From Opitutia bacterium (GTDB lineage Bacteria > Verrucomicrobiota > Verrucomicrobiia > Opitutales > Seribacteraceae), in contig NYYP01000046.1 in assembly GCA_002686835.1 (NCBI GenBank), forward strand, positions 1 to 34,962: 34,962 nucleotides of DNA. The letters are read 5' to 3'. The notes beneath the pieces are model-generated. The model saw only the letters and a list, made by a program, of their open reading frames with translations, ran no database searches and was not told the DNA's origin. The position numbers and the translations under genes were made by a program. Positions 1 through 7,714 of this stretch are shown here, piece by piece (the stretch's first letter is position 1; each line of letters opens with the position of its first letter).

Positions 1-594
1 ACCAACCCATTAGCTCGGTGGTTGGGCAATTAATTGGCCACGATCCAGACAGTAATACCACGCTTACCTACTGCTTTGTTGATGGCAATGGATCGATTGA
101 TAATTCACTTTTCGTGATCGATGAAAATGCCAGTGTTCGAACGACCACCATGTTTGATTATGAGACAGACGATCATAATTACTCCATCCGTGTAGGTGTT
201 GCAGACGAGCACAACTTTTCGATTGAGCGGTCGTTCACCATAAACCTGCTCAATATAGTTGAGGACAATGACCAAGATGGGGTGGAGGACCACTACGATC
301 CCGACGATGACAACGATGGATTTTCCGATTTGGACGAACAGACCTACGGTTCCGACCCGCTCGATCCTAACTCGGTCGCCAATGCTGATCCTGATTCCCT
401 GGAACTAAACGGCACCACAGTTCTTGAAAACCAACCCATTGGCTCGGTGGTTGGGCAATTAATTGGCCACGATCCAGACAGTAATACCACGCTTACCTAC
501 AGCTTTGTTGATGGCAATGGATCGGGTGATAACTCACTTTTCGTGATCGATGAAAATGCCAGTGTTCGAACGACCACCATTTTTGATTATGAGA
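1..594 (+). repeat. Near-identical direct repeat inside the cadherin-like gene (1-165 and 430-594)
   Basis: Bases 1-165 and 430-594 align without gaps at an offset of 429 bp (143 codons) with about six differences by eye. Downstream of that the copies diverge quickly. The other cadherin-like units of the same gene match only at protein level. This points to a recent unit duplication or gene conversion. The left copy may extend beyond the window. Confidence 0.9.
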
Positions 595-2573
595 GCGATG
601 ATCATAATTATTCCATTCTTGTACGGGTAGCCGATGAACATAATTTCTCCATCGATCGAACCTTTACATTACTTCTACTCAATCAAAACGAACCACCTTT
701 CGATTTTAAAAGTTCTGCAAATTTAGAAGTCAAAGAGAATCAAGCAATGGGTAGCTTGGTTGGCAAACTAACCGCCAAAGATCCCGATATGGATTCTGCA
801 TTGCATTTTAAGCTAGTGGAGGGTGCAAAAGATAATCATTTGTTCAGAATAGATAACAACGGTTCTTTATTTACAGGGGCTGTGTTTGATTTTGAAACAA
901 ATTCATCTTTTGAAATACGAGCAAAGGTTCGTGACCGTTATAATCTATGGAGTAAGCAAAATTTCACGATCAAAGTGCTCAATATAATCGAAGATTTTGA
1001 CAAGGACGGGACAGAGGATCATTACGATTTAGATGATGACAACGATGGTTTCTCAGATGCCGACGAACTCGCATATGGATCCGATCCGCAGGATCCTGAG
1101 TCCGTAGCCAATTCGACACCTGATTTGCTGAAACTCAATGGAAGTACGATTGTGGAAAACCAGCCAATTGGCACAATTATTGGCCGTTTGGTTGGGCATG
1201 ATCCCGACCCCTATGCTACGTTAAGCTACTCTCAGGTACTTGAAGGCAATGGGGGTGATTTGCCTTTGGATGTTGGACCAATGGGCGTGGTCCGTACCAC
1301 CAAGGTTTTTGATTATGAAACGAACGACAGAAATTATACCTTAGTCGCCAGGGTGACAGACGAGCATAATTTCTCAACCGAGCGGTCCTTCACCATAGAT
1401 TTACTTAACCAGATCGAGGACTTGGACCAAGACGGCGTGGAAGACTTCTACGATGAGGATATAGATGGAGACGGATTTTCGAATGAGGATGAACTGGCCT
1501 ATGGGTCAGATCCATTGGATCACAGGTCAGTAATCAATGTGGCACCGATTGATATAGTGATTCAGGGCGGAGAAATTGAGGAAAACCGCCCAGCAGGTAC
1601 CTTGGTGGCCAGGTTCTTTGGAATAGATGCGGACAAAAACGATTCCTTGACCTATCAACTGGTCGAGCCTGGAAATATTGAAGAAAGTTTACCCTTTAAA
1701 CTTTCCAAGCGTGGTGGGTTGAGAACGACCAGGAAGCTGGATTACGAATTGGATAAGCACGATTATTTCATGACCATCCAGGTAATGGATGATATGAATG
1801 AATCGTTCGAGAAGTCATTCACCATTCATTTGATCAATCAAATTGAAGATATCGATGGGGATGGTACAGAGGACGCATATGATGAAGATTTGGACGGGGA
1901 TGGATTTGCCAATGAATTGGAACTGGAGATTGGCACGAATCCAACGGACCGTTACTCCCGCCCGGAAAAACCAATCTTAAGAGCAGGAAGTGGCCAAATT
2001 GATGAAAATGGAACGATTTTCTTAACCGGTGGAATTAAGGCAAATGGTGGTGCTGAGATATCGGATTTTGGATTTGTGCTGTCTTCCAGTGTTTCCCTGG
2101 ACCGTGCCGAATCCACAGTGTATTGGGTGCGGGGCGTGGGCAATCCCCAGGATTTTAAACTTATCGTTACTGAGAGCCCGTTTCCCGGAACCCTTTATTT
2201 CCGTACTTGGGCAGGAAATGTGGCAGGATATGGAATCGGGCCGGTCAAAAAGGTAATTATCCCTGAAGCTCCCCAACCATGGTGGGGAGAGGTCGAGGAG
2301 GGTGCCGGCGGTTGGCTGACATCAAGCTGGTTTGGTACATTTAAATATTACGAGAATGGATGGTTATATCACTCCCTACTTGGTTGGTTGTATTCCTCGC
2401 CCTCCAAGGAAAATAGTGTCTGGCTGTGGAAAGAAGGCAGGGGATGGATGTGGACCAAAGAGTCTGCCTGGCCTTATCTGTGGTGGCACAATACCAATAA
2501 CTGGCTCTATCTGGCTCCAAGCAAACCGGGGCAACCCTTGAAGTTTTACGATTATTCAACTCAATCTTATTAG
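3..2573 (+). CDS. Cadherin-like/TSP3-repeat surface protein with Trp-rich C-terminus (5' end outside window)
   Basis: The frame is open to the window edge, and codons before the first possible start (GTG at 18) continue a repeat, so the gene is 5'-truncated. The 856 visible residues hold five cadherin-like repeats (the first partial), each with an ENQPIG-like opening and an FDYE motif. Four are followed by thrombospondin type 3-like calcium segments (DxDxDGxxD ... GSDPxD); the second cadherin-like unit runs straight into the third without one. Next comes a beta-rich Fn3-like segment around nt 1965-2270, then a final ~95 residues with 14 tryptophans in GWLY/GWMW-type motifs. By family knowledge such proteins are calcium-stabilised, secreted or surface-displayed adhesins. 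The C-terminal domain may be an anchoring or sorting domain; that is inference. No export signal is visible because the N-terminus is missing. Confidence 0.85.
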   Translation, partial: QPISSVVGQLIGHDPDSNTTLTYCFVDGNGSIDNSLFVIDENASVRTTTMFDYETDDHNYSIRVGVADEHNFSIERSFTINLLNIVEDNDQDGVEDHYDPDDDNDGFSDLDEQTYGSDPLDPNSVANADPDSLELNGTTVLENQPIGSVVGQLIGHDPDSNTTLTYSFVDGNGSGDNSLFVIDENASVRTTTIFDYESDDHNYSILVRVADEHNFSIDRTFTLLLLNQNEPPFDFKSSANLEVKENQAMGSLVGKLTAKDPDMDSALHFKLVEGAKDNHLFRIDNNGSLFTGAVFDFETNSSFEIRAKVRDRYNLWSKQNFTIKVLNIIEDFDKDGTEDHYDLDDDNDGFSDADELAYGSDPQDPESVANSTPDLLKLNGSTIVENQPIGTIIGRLVGHDPDPYATLSYSQVLEGNGGDLPLDVGPMGVVRTTKVFDYETNDRNYTLVARVTDEHNFSTERSFTIDLLNQIEDLDQDGVEDFYDEDIDGDGFSNEDELAYGSDPLDHRSVINVAPIDIVIQGGEIEENRPAGTLVARFFGIDADKNDSLTYQLVEPGNIEESLPFKLSKRGGLRTTRKLDYELDKHDYFMTIQVMDDMNESFEKSFTIHLINQIEDIDGDGTEDAYDEDLDGDGFANELELEIGTNPTDRYSRPEKPILRAGSGQIDENGTIFLTGGIKANGGAEISDFGFVLSSSVSLDRAESTVYWVRGVGNPQDFKLIVTESPFPGTLYFRTWAGNVAGYGIGPVKKVIIPEAPQPWWGEVEEGAGGWLTSSWFGTFKYYENGWLYHSLLGWLYSSPSKENSVWLWKEGRGWMWTKESAWPYLWWHNTNNWLYLAPSKPGQPLKFYDYSTQSY

Positions 2574-2674
2574 GATTCAAGAATGGCTTGTTACCTTTAT
2601 GAAGGGGCAAAGCGGTCGTTGACTTTAAGCGTAAAATCAAGAGGATTATTCCCTTTTCATAATTTTAATTAGCG

Positions 2675-3940
2675 ATGTCGAGTAACGAGCAAAACGAAGA
2701 GCCCAAGGATAATGAATTGCCTGAAAGTGAACAGGCAGATGGTTTAACTGCCGAACAGGCTGTAGAGGCCCGTCCGTATGATGAGGTGGAGGTATGGAAA
2801 AAAAGCAAAAACACACTCTTCTCGGTTTTGGGGATTATTGCCCTGGGAGTTGCCATATCAACTTTTTATAAGAATTCCAAACAAGACGAAGCAACCGAGA
2901 GAAGCCTGCGTTTTGTAAATGCCAGTGTGGGAGAAGTGGGCTCGGAGGAAAAGTTTCTTTCCTTTGCCGAGGATTATGATGATACCCTTGGAGGAGTCGC
3001 CCAGTACAGGGCAGCTTCCATTCAGTATGGAGAGGGAAGGTTTTCAGAGTCTGCAGATAGTTTTCTTGTCGCCGCAGGACGTTTGTCCGGCGATCCTTTA
3101 CAGGGGCGTGCCAAGATTGGGCATGCGGTGTCTTTGTTAAAGGATGGAAAGAAGGAGGATGGCGTATCGGCATTGTCTGCTGTTTCCCATGATTCCACTC
3201 TCTTACAAATCGACCGGTTTGAGGCACGATATCTTTTGGGTGTCCATGCATTGGGAGAAAAGGATACTGATACTTTTGAAGCTCAGCGAAAAGCACTTGG
3301 GGAAAATGAAAATGCGGCAGATTATTTATCCCGTCTCGTGGAATTTGAGCGACTGCACAGTCTTTATGCACAAGCCCTTTCTCTGCCAGATATTAATTTG
3401 GCCAAAGGTGCAGAGTATCTGAGCAAACAAAGAAAGCGCAAGGGAGTCCAAGAAACCGAGAGTGGGTTACTATATGAAGTAATCAAAGATGGGAATGGTT
3501 CTTTGCCCATCGAAACAGACGAGGTTGAAGTGCATTACCATGGTACCCTGATCGATGGGGAAGTGTTTGATTCATCCCGTGACCGTGGAGAACCGGCAAA
3601 GTTTCGGGTAAATCAAGTAATTGCCGGTTGGACAGAAGCTTTGCAGTTAATGAAGGTCGGTTCGAAGTGGAAGCTTTTTATACCAGCAAATCTCGCCTAT
3701 GGGAAAAATGGAAATAATTCAATCGGGCCAAATGAAACCCTGACTTTTGAAGTGGAGCTATTGGGCATTACTCCGCCAATTGTGGAGCCCGAACTTCCTG
3801 ACTTGAATGAATCTGAGCCAATCCCTGCTATTTTCCCTGAAGCATCCGGTGATTCAAACAATTCTTCAGCTTCCGAAAAGAGCGATGTAAAAACGGTGAA
3901 GGTACAGGGAAGTCCCAAAGACAACAATGTATCTGAGTAG
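2675..3940 (+). CDS. Membrane-anchored TPR-like protein with C-terminal FKBP peptidyl-prolyl isomerase domain
   Basis: The 421-residue protein has an acidic cytoplasmic N-terminus (1-40), one transmembrane helix at about 48-65, a helical repeat region at about 70-245 resembling the YfgM/TPR_21 type, an FKBP domain at about 261-365, and a low-complexity acidic/Ser tail. The FKBP part carries the hallmarks [28 protein letters not shown] and LAYG, so the prolyl isomerase active site looks intact. The orientation is N-in, which puts the isomerase in the periplasm. FKBPs of the FklB/FkpA type normally act as folding catalysts there. In E. coli YfgM partners the isomerase PpiD as a separate protein; here the two functions seem fused. 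The ATG at 2675 has no Shine-Dalgarno sequence. A 101-bp gap separates it from the upstream gene. Confidence 0.85.
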   Translation: MSSNEQNEEPKDNELPESEQADGLTAEQAVEARPYDEVEVWKKSKNTLFSVLGIIALGVAISTFYKNSKQDEATERSLRFVNASVGEVGSEEKFLSFAEDYDDTLGGVAQYRAASIQYGEGRFSESADSFLVAAGRLSGDPLQGRAKIGHAVSLLKDGKKEDGVSALSAVSHDSTLLQIDRFEARYLLGVHALGEKDTDTFEAQRKALGENENAADYLSRLVEFERLHSLYAQALSLPDINLAKGAEYLSKQRKRKGVQETESGLLYEVIKDGNGSLPIETDEVEVHYHGTLIDGEVFDSSRDRGEPAKFRVNQVIAGWTEALQLMKVGSKWKLFIPANLAYGKNGNNSIGPNETLTFEVELLGITPPIVEPELPDLNESEPIPAIFPEASGDSNNSSASEKSDVKTVKVQGSPKDNNVSE

Positions 3941-3987
3941 GGTCTGCTAATCGCCCCCATGATCCTTTCGGGACAATCTGAATTGAT

Positions 3988-4530
3988 TCAAGCGTGAATT
4001 GACTCGCGAATGGTACTCGCTACCTCGGGCCCGCGCAGCAATTCCACCAAGGATAAACCAAATTCCACCGCGGTGCCCGCCCCGCGTGAGGTAATAATTT
4101 TACCATCAATGACCACCGCCTGTTCAGTAATGATTTGTGGGAGTTCTTCAACAATGCATCCATGACCGGTAATGGATTTATTGGACAACAGTCCTGCATC
4201 TTTGAGAAGCAATGGTGCTGCACAGATCGCAGCGATTGGTCGCTGCCTGTCTGCAAATTCTTGAATTAAAGAAAGAATCGCCTTGTTTTTTCGGAGCTCA
4301 AAAACTGCAGGTCCACCAGGAATGACCAATAAATCAAAGCGGTCAGGCTTAGTCTCCATTAAAAATTGATCGGTCCTGATAATAATTCCGGAACGCCCGC
4401 AAACTTCCAGTTCAGTTTCACAGGAGGCGAGAACAACTTCGACCTCCGCCCGTTTCAATAGGTCAATAGGACAGGTCGCCTCAATTTCCTCGAACCCATG
4501 AGCTAAGGGAACGAGGACTTGCGGGATCAT
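3988..4530 (-). CDS. DJ-1/PfpI (ThiJ/YajL-like) family protein
   Basis: At 180 residues this is the usual length for the DJ-1 superfamily. The nucleophile elbow is AAICAAP with Cys103. The conserved acidic residue near the N-terminus is Glu17 in HGFEEIEA, and His123 in ITGHG is near the position of human DJ-1 His126. VIPGGP at 69-74 is also typical. Family members are reported as glyoxalases, deglycases or chaperones protecting against carbonyl and oxidative stress; which activity applies here cannot be told. It starts 13 bp after the stop of the FmdB-like gene on the same strand, so the two are probably co-transcribed with the DUF4013 gene. Confidence 0.88.
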   Translation of the reverse strand: MIPQVLVPLAHGFEEIEATCPIDLLKRAEVEVVLASCETELEVCGRSGIIIRTDQFLMETKPDRFDLLVIPGGPAVFELRKNKAILSLIQEFADRQRPIAAICAAPLLLKDAGLLSNKSITGHGCIVEELPQIITEQAVVIDGKIITSRGAGTAVEFGLSLVELLRGPEVASTIRESIHA

Positions 4531-4543
4531 GACGAAGGGGGGA

Positions 4544-4855
4544 TCAGGCGGCTTTTACCTTTTCCTTCTTGGGTTTGGATTCCTGCTTTTTTTCCGTCTT
4601 GGTTGAGGATGTGCCGGTGTCGGTACTTCCTGAGGAGGAAGATGAGTTGTCCTTGGGTTCACCGCCACTCTTTTTCTTGTAATCGGTCTCGTAAAACCCG
4701 GTGCCTTTAAAAATTAGACCAGCTCCCAGGCCCAGCAAACGCTTGGCTTTTTGCTTTTTGCATTTTGGACAGCGTTTGACCGGGGAGTCATTCATTGATT
4801 GAAAGAGTTCCCACTCGTGGTTACAGGCCTCACATTGGTAATCATAAGTTGGCAT
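4544..4855 (-). CDS. FmdB-family zinc-ribbon protein
   Basis: The 103-residue protein opens with MPTYDYQCEACNHEWE, the FmdB/CxxC_CxxC_SSSS regulatory-protein signature. Zinc ligands are Cys8, Cys11, Cys29 and Cys32. The ribbon ends near residue 60 at GFYETDYK; the rest is a Ser/Thr/Lys-rich low-complexity tail, common in this family. Members are small putative nucleic-acid-binding or regulatory proteins, named from methylotroph fmd operons, with no settled molecular role. It is the middle gene of a minus-strand trio (DUF4013, FmdB, DJ-1). Confidence 0.88.
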   Translation of the reverse strand: MPTYDYQCEACNHEWELFQSMNDSPVKRCPKCKKQKAKRLLGLGAGLIFKGTGFYETDYKKKSGGEPKDNSSSSSGSTDTGTSSTKTEKKQESKPKKEKVKAA

Positions 4856-4888
4856 AGCGAAATACTTTAAACTTAGAAATTTAGAAAG

Positions 4889-5485
4889 TCAGGAAAAATT
4901 CTTCATCCGTAAAGCTGAGGAATAAGCAATTAACACCCAAGCTCCAATAAAGAAGGATAGTCCATAAATGGGAAGGGCGAGCAGGAAAATACCCCAAAAT
5001 GCAATCACGGGAAGGGCAAGTGGTTTCCACCCAGTAATGACTTGTTGAATTAAAGAACGAATCTGAAATGCATCGCGGAATTCCTCATTCTTTAAATAGG
5101 TCATAAATGCGGATAAAAAAACCATCGGCGAAAAGAACCCGGTTATGGCAAGGGGGAGATAGGCAACCACACCAAGAAGACCAAAGGTAAGGAAGTATAA
5201 GATTAGGCTGGTGATCCACCCCGCAATCAAGGGGATTCCCACATAGACAACGAGCAACCCAAATAGACGCATTCCGCAGATAAATAAATCAGGCCAGTTC
5301 ATTTCAGACCATTCGGGGAGATCGAACTGTTGATTACGGCGCAATCTCCGGCCGTAGATAAAGAGGTAGCCTAGGGCAAATAGGTTTAATCCTGGAATAA
5401 AGGATAAACCACCTCCCAACAAAACCTTCGGTATCCATCCGGGACGACCGAACAATCGGGTGCAAACCGCTTCCAAACTTGGCAT
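4889..5485 (-). CDS. DUF4013 multi-pass membrane protein
   Basis: From the Met at 5485 the protein has 198 residues. It matches the DUF4013 pattern: a short amphipathic start, a first hydrophobic segment ending in FALGYL, a charged loop with LPEW, then several transmembrane segments rich in Gly, Ile and Phe. The function of DUF4013 is unknown; they are predicted integral inner-membrane proteins. The frame stays open upstream to 5632. An in-frame ATG at 5527 would add MACGKCKACHHTKA, a Cys/His-rich peptide, and would share a CATG with the ispA start. Family alignment favours the shorter form, but the extension is not excluded. No Shine-Dalgarno helps either start. Confidence 0.75.
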   Translation of the reverse strand: MPSLEAVCTRLFGRPGWIPKVLLGGGLSFIPGLNLFALGYLFIYGRRLRRNQQFDLPEWSEMNWPDLFICGMRLFGLLVVYVGIPLIAGWITSLILYFLTFGLLGVVAYLPLAITGFFSPMVFLSAFMTYLKNEEFRDAFQIRSLIQQVITGWKPLALPVIAFWGIFLLALPIYGLSFFIGAWVLIAYSSALRMKNFS

Positions 5486-5525
5486 AGCTTTTGTATGGTG
5501 ACATGCTTTACATTTCCCGCAAGCC

Positions 5526-6410
5526 ATGAATTTTCCAGAACAGTTAAAATTTTTCCAGGAACGGATCGAAAAGCATCTGAAATCGGACCTTCCGGATTCC
5601 AGCCAAAGACCTGCCCGTTTGCATGAAGCCATGAATTACAGTTTGCAGGCTGGTGGTAAACGTTTGCGCCCAGTTTTGGTGCTTGCCTGTCATGATTTGT
5701 TTCCGGGCGAAAATGATCCAATTCAGGCAGCATTAGCAGTTGAAATTATTCATACTTACAGTTTGATTCACGATGATTTGCCCGCGATGGATAATTCAGA
5801 TTTACGGCGGGGTGTTCCTACCTGTCACCGCAAATTTGATGAATCAACTGCTATACTTGCTGGCGATGCCCTGATACCGCTTGCATTTGAACTGTTGGCA
5901 AAGGGTTATATTCATCAGCCGGAATTAGCCATGCAACTGGTAAGTTTACTAGCCGAAGCTGCAGGCAGCCAAAAACTCGTTGGCGGGCAGATGGAGGACT
6001 TGCTTGCCGAAGGAAAGTGCCCAGATGAAGATACGCTTTTGTTTGTCCATGCCAATAAGACTGCCGCGATGATAAAAGTGTCTTTGTTGCTGGGCTTTCT
6101 CCTGGGCAAGCGGGGAGATGATAAGGAGTTATTCCATTTGGTGTCGCAAGCTGGCCAGTCGCTTGGGCTCGCTTTTCAGGCAGTGGATGATCTGCTTGAT
6201 GTAACATCCACTACTGAAACATTAGGCAAGGATGCTGCACATGATAAAGAAGCAGGGAAAATGACTTGGGTAAATATGTTGGGGTTGAGCAAGGCAAGAG
6301 ACCTGGCTGGCGAACATACACAGCAAGCACTGCGAAGCATAAAGAATATCGGTGGTGATAACCAATTTTTGCTCGAACTTGCCGAATATATGCTCCGCAG
6401 AAAAAACTGA
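5526..6410 (+). CDS. ispA: Polyprenyl diphosphate synthase (farnesyl/geranylgeranyl type)
   Basis: The 294-residue protein has all trans-prenyltransferase landmarks: GGKRLRP at 43-49, the first Asp-rich motif DDLPAMD at 83-89 and the second motif DDLLD at 221-225, with a KTAAM motif between them. It condenses dimethylallyl diphosphate with isopentenyl diphosphate units to farnesyl or geranylgeranyl diphosphate in the cytoplasm, feeding quinone, carotenoid and undecaprenyl pathways. The length and the two-residue insert in the first motif (DDxxxxD) fit bacterial IspA-type enzymes. Product chain length is not certain. The ATG at 5526 lies in a CATG that is also a possible start for the divergent gene. 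The next gene follows after 4 bp. Confidence 0.93.
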   Translation: MNFPEQLKFFQERIEKHLKSDLPDSSQRPARLHEAMNYSLQAGGKRLRPVLVLACHDLFPGENDPIQAALAVEIIHTYSLIHDDLPAMDNSDLRRGVPTCHRKFDESTAILAGDALIPLAFELLAKGYIHQPELAMQLVSLLAEAAGSQKLVGGQMEDLLAEGKCPDEDTLLFVHANKTAAMIKVSLLLGFLLGKRGDDKELFHLVSQAGQSLGLAFQAVDDLLDVTSTTETLGKDAAHDKEAGKMTWVNMLGLSKARDLAGEHTQQALRSIKNIGGDNQFLLELAEYMLRRKN

Positions 6411-6414
6411 CATT

Positions 6415-7068
6415 ATGCATTCATCAAGTGACGGGCTGGGTTCCCGAGACTGGCGCCAAAGATTAGGGGTTTCCCGCGAACTAGGCACTGGGTTTGCAGC
6501 ACCAGGGGGAGAATTTACCCGGGCTTTGTTTGAGTGGAGCTTAGTGCCAGCGGGTAACTTTTTGCATACTTTATTGCAAGGCAGGAGAGTGGTCGAGTTG
6601 GGGGCAGGTATGATGCCCTATGGTTATGCCCTGGCCGCACATTCCTGTGCCCGCAACTTTGTCGCAGTCGAGCCTTTTTATGCAGACAGGCAGGAAATTG
6701 CCCAATCCTCCTATGTGGGTGAGGTTCTTGATCCCTCGCTCCGTATTCCCCGGAAAGTTGAATCAAAAGATATGCTGGTTTATTTGGAGGAGGAACCTGA
6801 TAATTTGCTGACCATTGTTGCCTGCGGGATAGAGGACTGTATTTTGCCGGGACCAGACTACCGCAAGAAAGTGGAAGGTGAAATAGAACGGACCTTAGAG
6901 GAGGATGCCTTTTTTCTAAGCTCACATAGCGATTTGTACCCTCAGGGTTTGTTGGCGATGGAGGTGCTTTTTAACCGACCATCTCAGCCCCATGTGGTGG
7001 ATCGTCTGCGATTGCACGGAAAAAAATCCGCTTTTGAGAAATGGCACAAGGTTATTCCAACCTGGTAA
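6415..7068 (+). CDS. SAM-dependent methyltransferase-like protein of unknown substrate
   Basis: The 217-residue protein has a class I methyltransferase-like motif I, VVELGAG at 59-65, and a motif II-like strand FVAVEPF at 82-88, whose Glu86 would bind the cofactor ribose. The rest of the Rossmann pattern is loose: an LTIVACGIEDCIL strand follows, and the C-terminal third is not recognisable. The open frame extends upstream to 6352, but that would overlap ispA by 59 bp. The ATG at 6415, 4 bp after the ispA stop, is the better start and suggests one transcript. The substrate is unknown; a prenyl- or quinone-related role would be guesswork from position. Its 3' end lies 10 bp from the convergent exonuclease gene. 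Confidence 0.65.
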   Translation: MHSSSDGLGSRDWRQRLGVSRELGTGFAAPGGEFTRALFEWSLVPAGNFLHTLLQGRRVVELGAGMMPYGYALAAHSCARNFVAVEPFYADRQEIAQSSYVGEVLDPSLRIPRKVESKDMLVYLEEEPDNLLTIVACGIEDCILPGPDYRKKVEGEIERTLEEDAFFLSSHSDLYPQGLLAMEVLFNRPSQPHVVDRLRLHGKKSAFEKWHKVIPTW

Positions 7069-7078
7069 AAAAATCGGC

Positions 7079-7714
7079 CTATGTGCCGGTGGTAGTGGCT
7101 GCCAGGCGTGCTTTCATGATTAGGTATAATTCCCGGCTAATCCAGGCATCAGTGGCTGCATAAGCTTGCTGGGCAGGAGTAAGGGGACTTTTTTGCCAGT
7201 TAGAAAGCTGAGCGGACTTAGAAAGTCGTTGGGAGAAAAAGATGGCAGTAAGGTTGCGCAAGCCAGTCTGTTCAATTTTGAGGGATTGGGCAAGGGGAGC
7301 CAGGTCTTCAAAGCCTGCTGGGGTGAATTCTTCAATTTTCTTGAGGTTGTAGACATCGTCCTTAATTGCCACCCCGGTTTTGATAATCTCGGGATTTTCG
7401 AGGATTTCAACCAAAGGGCCAAGTTTCATTACCGGATAAAGCCGAAAGAGAAAGGCTTGGTCGGCGGTGGATAGTTGCAGGAGGGCAGGCGGGTTGTTTG
7501 GCCCACGCTTGAAGTTTGGTTTACACTCGATGTCGAAACCAAGAATCTTTTGCTTACTTAATTTGGAAACAAATTTCTTGAAGGACTTAATATCCCCAGC
7601 CGACTGGATGGATCCGTGAAAACGGATCAACGGAAGTTCATTAATCTGGCTCTTTTCGAGCCTGGTAGGTAATTCGCCTTGGTTGGAATTGAGTACTGAC
7701 ATGGGAGAATGCAT
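7079..7714 (-). CDS. DEDDy-type 3'-5' exonuclease (RNase D/WRN exonuclease-like)
   Basis: The 211-residue protein is a single exonuclease domain. The motifs are FDIEC with Asp61 and Glu63 (Exo I), GVAIKDDVYNL with Asp120 (Exo II), and AYAATDAW with Tyr185 and Asp189 (Exo III). Together these form the DEDDy two-metal site. The family degrades RNA or DNA from the 3' end. The HRDC domain of true RNase D is absent, so RNase D itself is unlikely. Its ATG directly follows the TGA of the MBL-fold gene, so translation is probably coupled. An internal Met at residue 5 is an alternative start. Confidence 0.88.
   Translation of the reverse strand: MHSPMSVLNSNQGELPTRLEKSQINELPLIRFHGSIQSAGDIKSFKKFVSKLSKQKILGFDIECKPNFKRGPNNPPALLQLSTADQAFLFRLYPVMKLGPLVEILENPEIIKTGVAIKDDVYNLKKIEEFTPAGFEDLAPLAQSLKIEQTGLRNLTAIFFSQRLSKSAQLSNWQKSPLTPAQQAYAATDAWISRELYLIMKARLAATTTGT

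Noticed and set aside
2835-3371. 178-codon minus-strand frame
   Set aside because: Antisense shadow of the FKBP gene with His/Pro/Gln-rich non-protein-like composition.
3941-3987. Terminator between the convergent FKBP and DJ-1 genes
   Set aside because: No stem-loop with a T-run could be found by eye in the 47-bp gap.
6352-6414. Upstream start for the methyltransferase-like gene
   Set aside because: It would overlap ispA by 59 bp; the ATG at 6415 lies 4 bp after the ispA stop.
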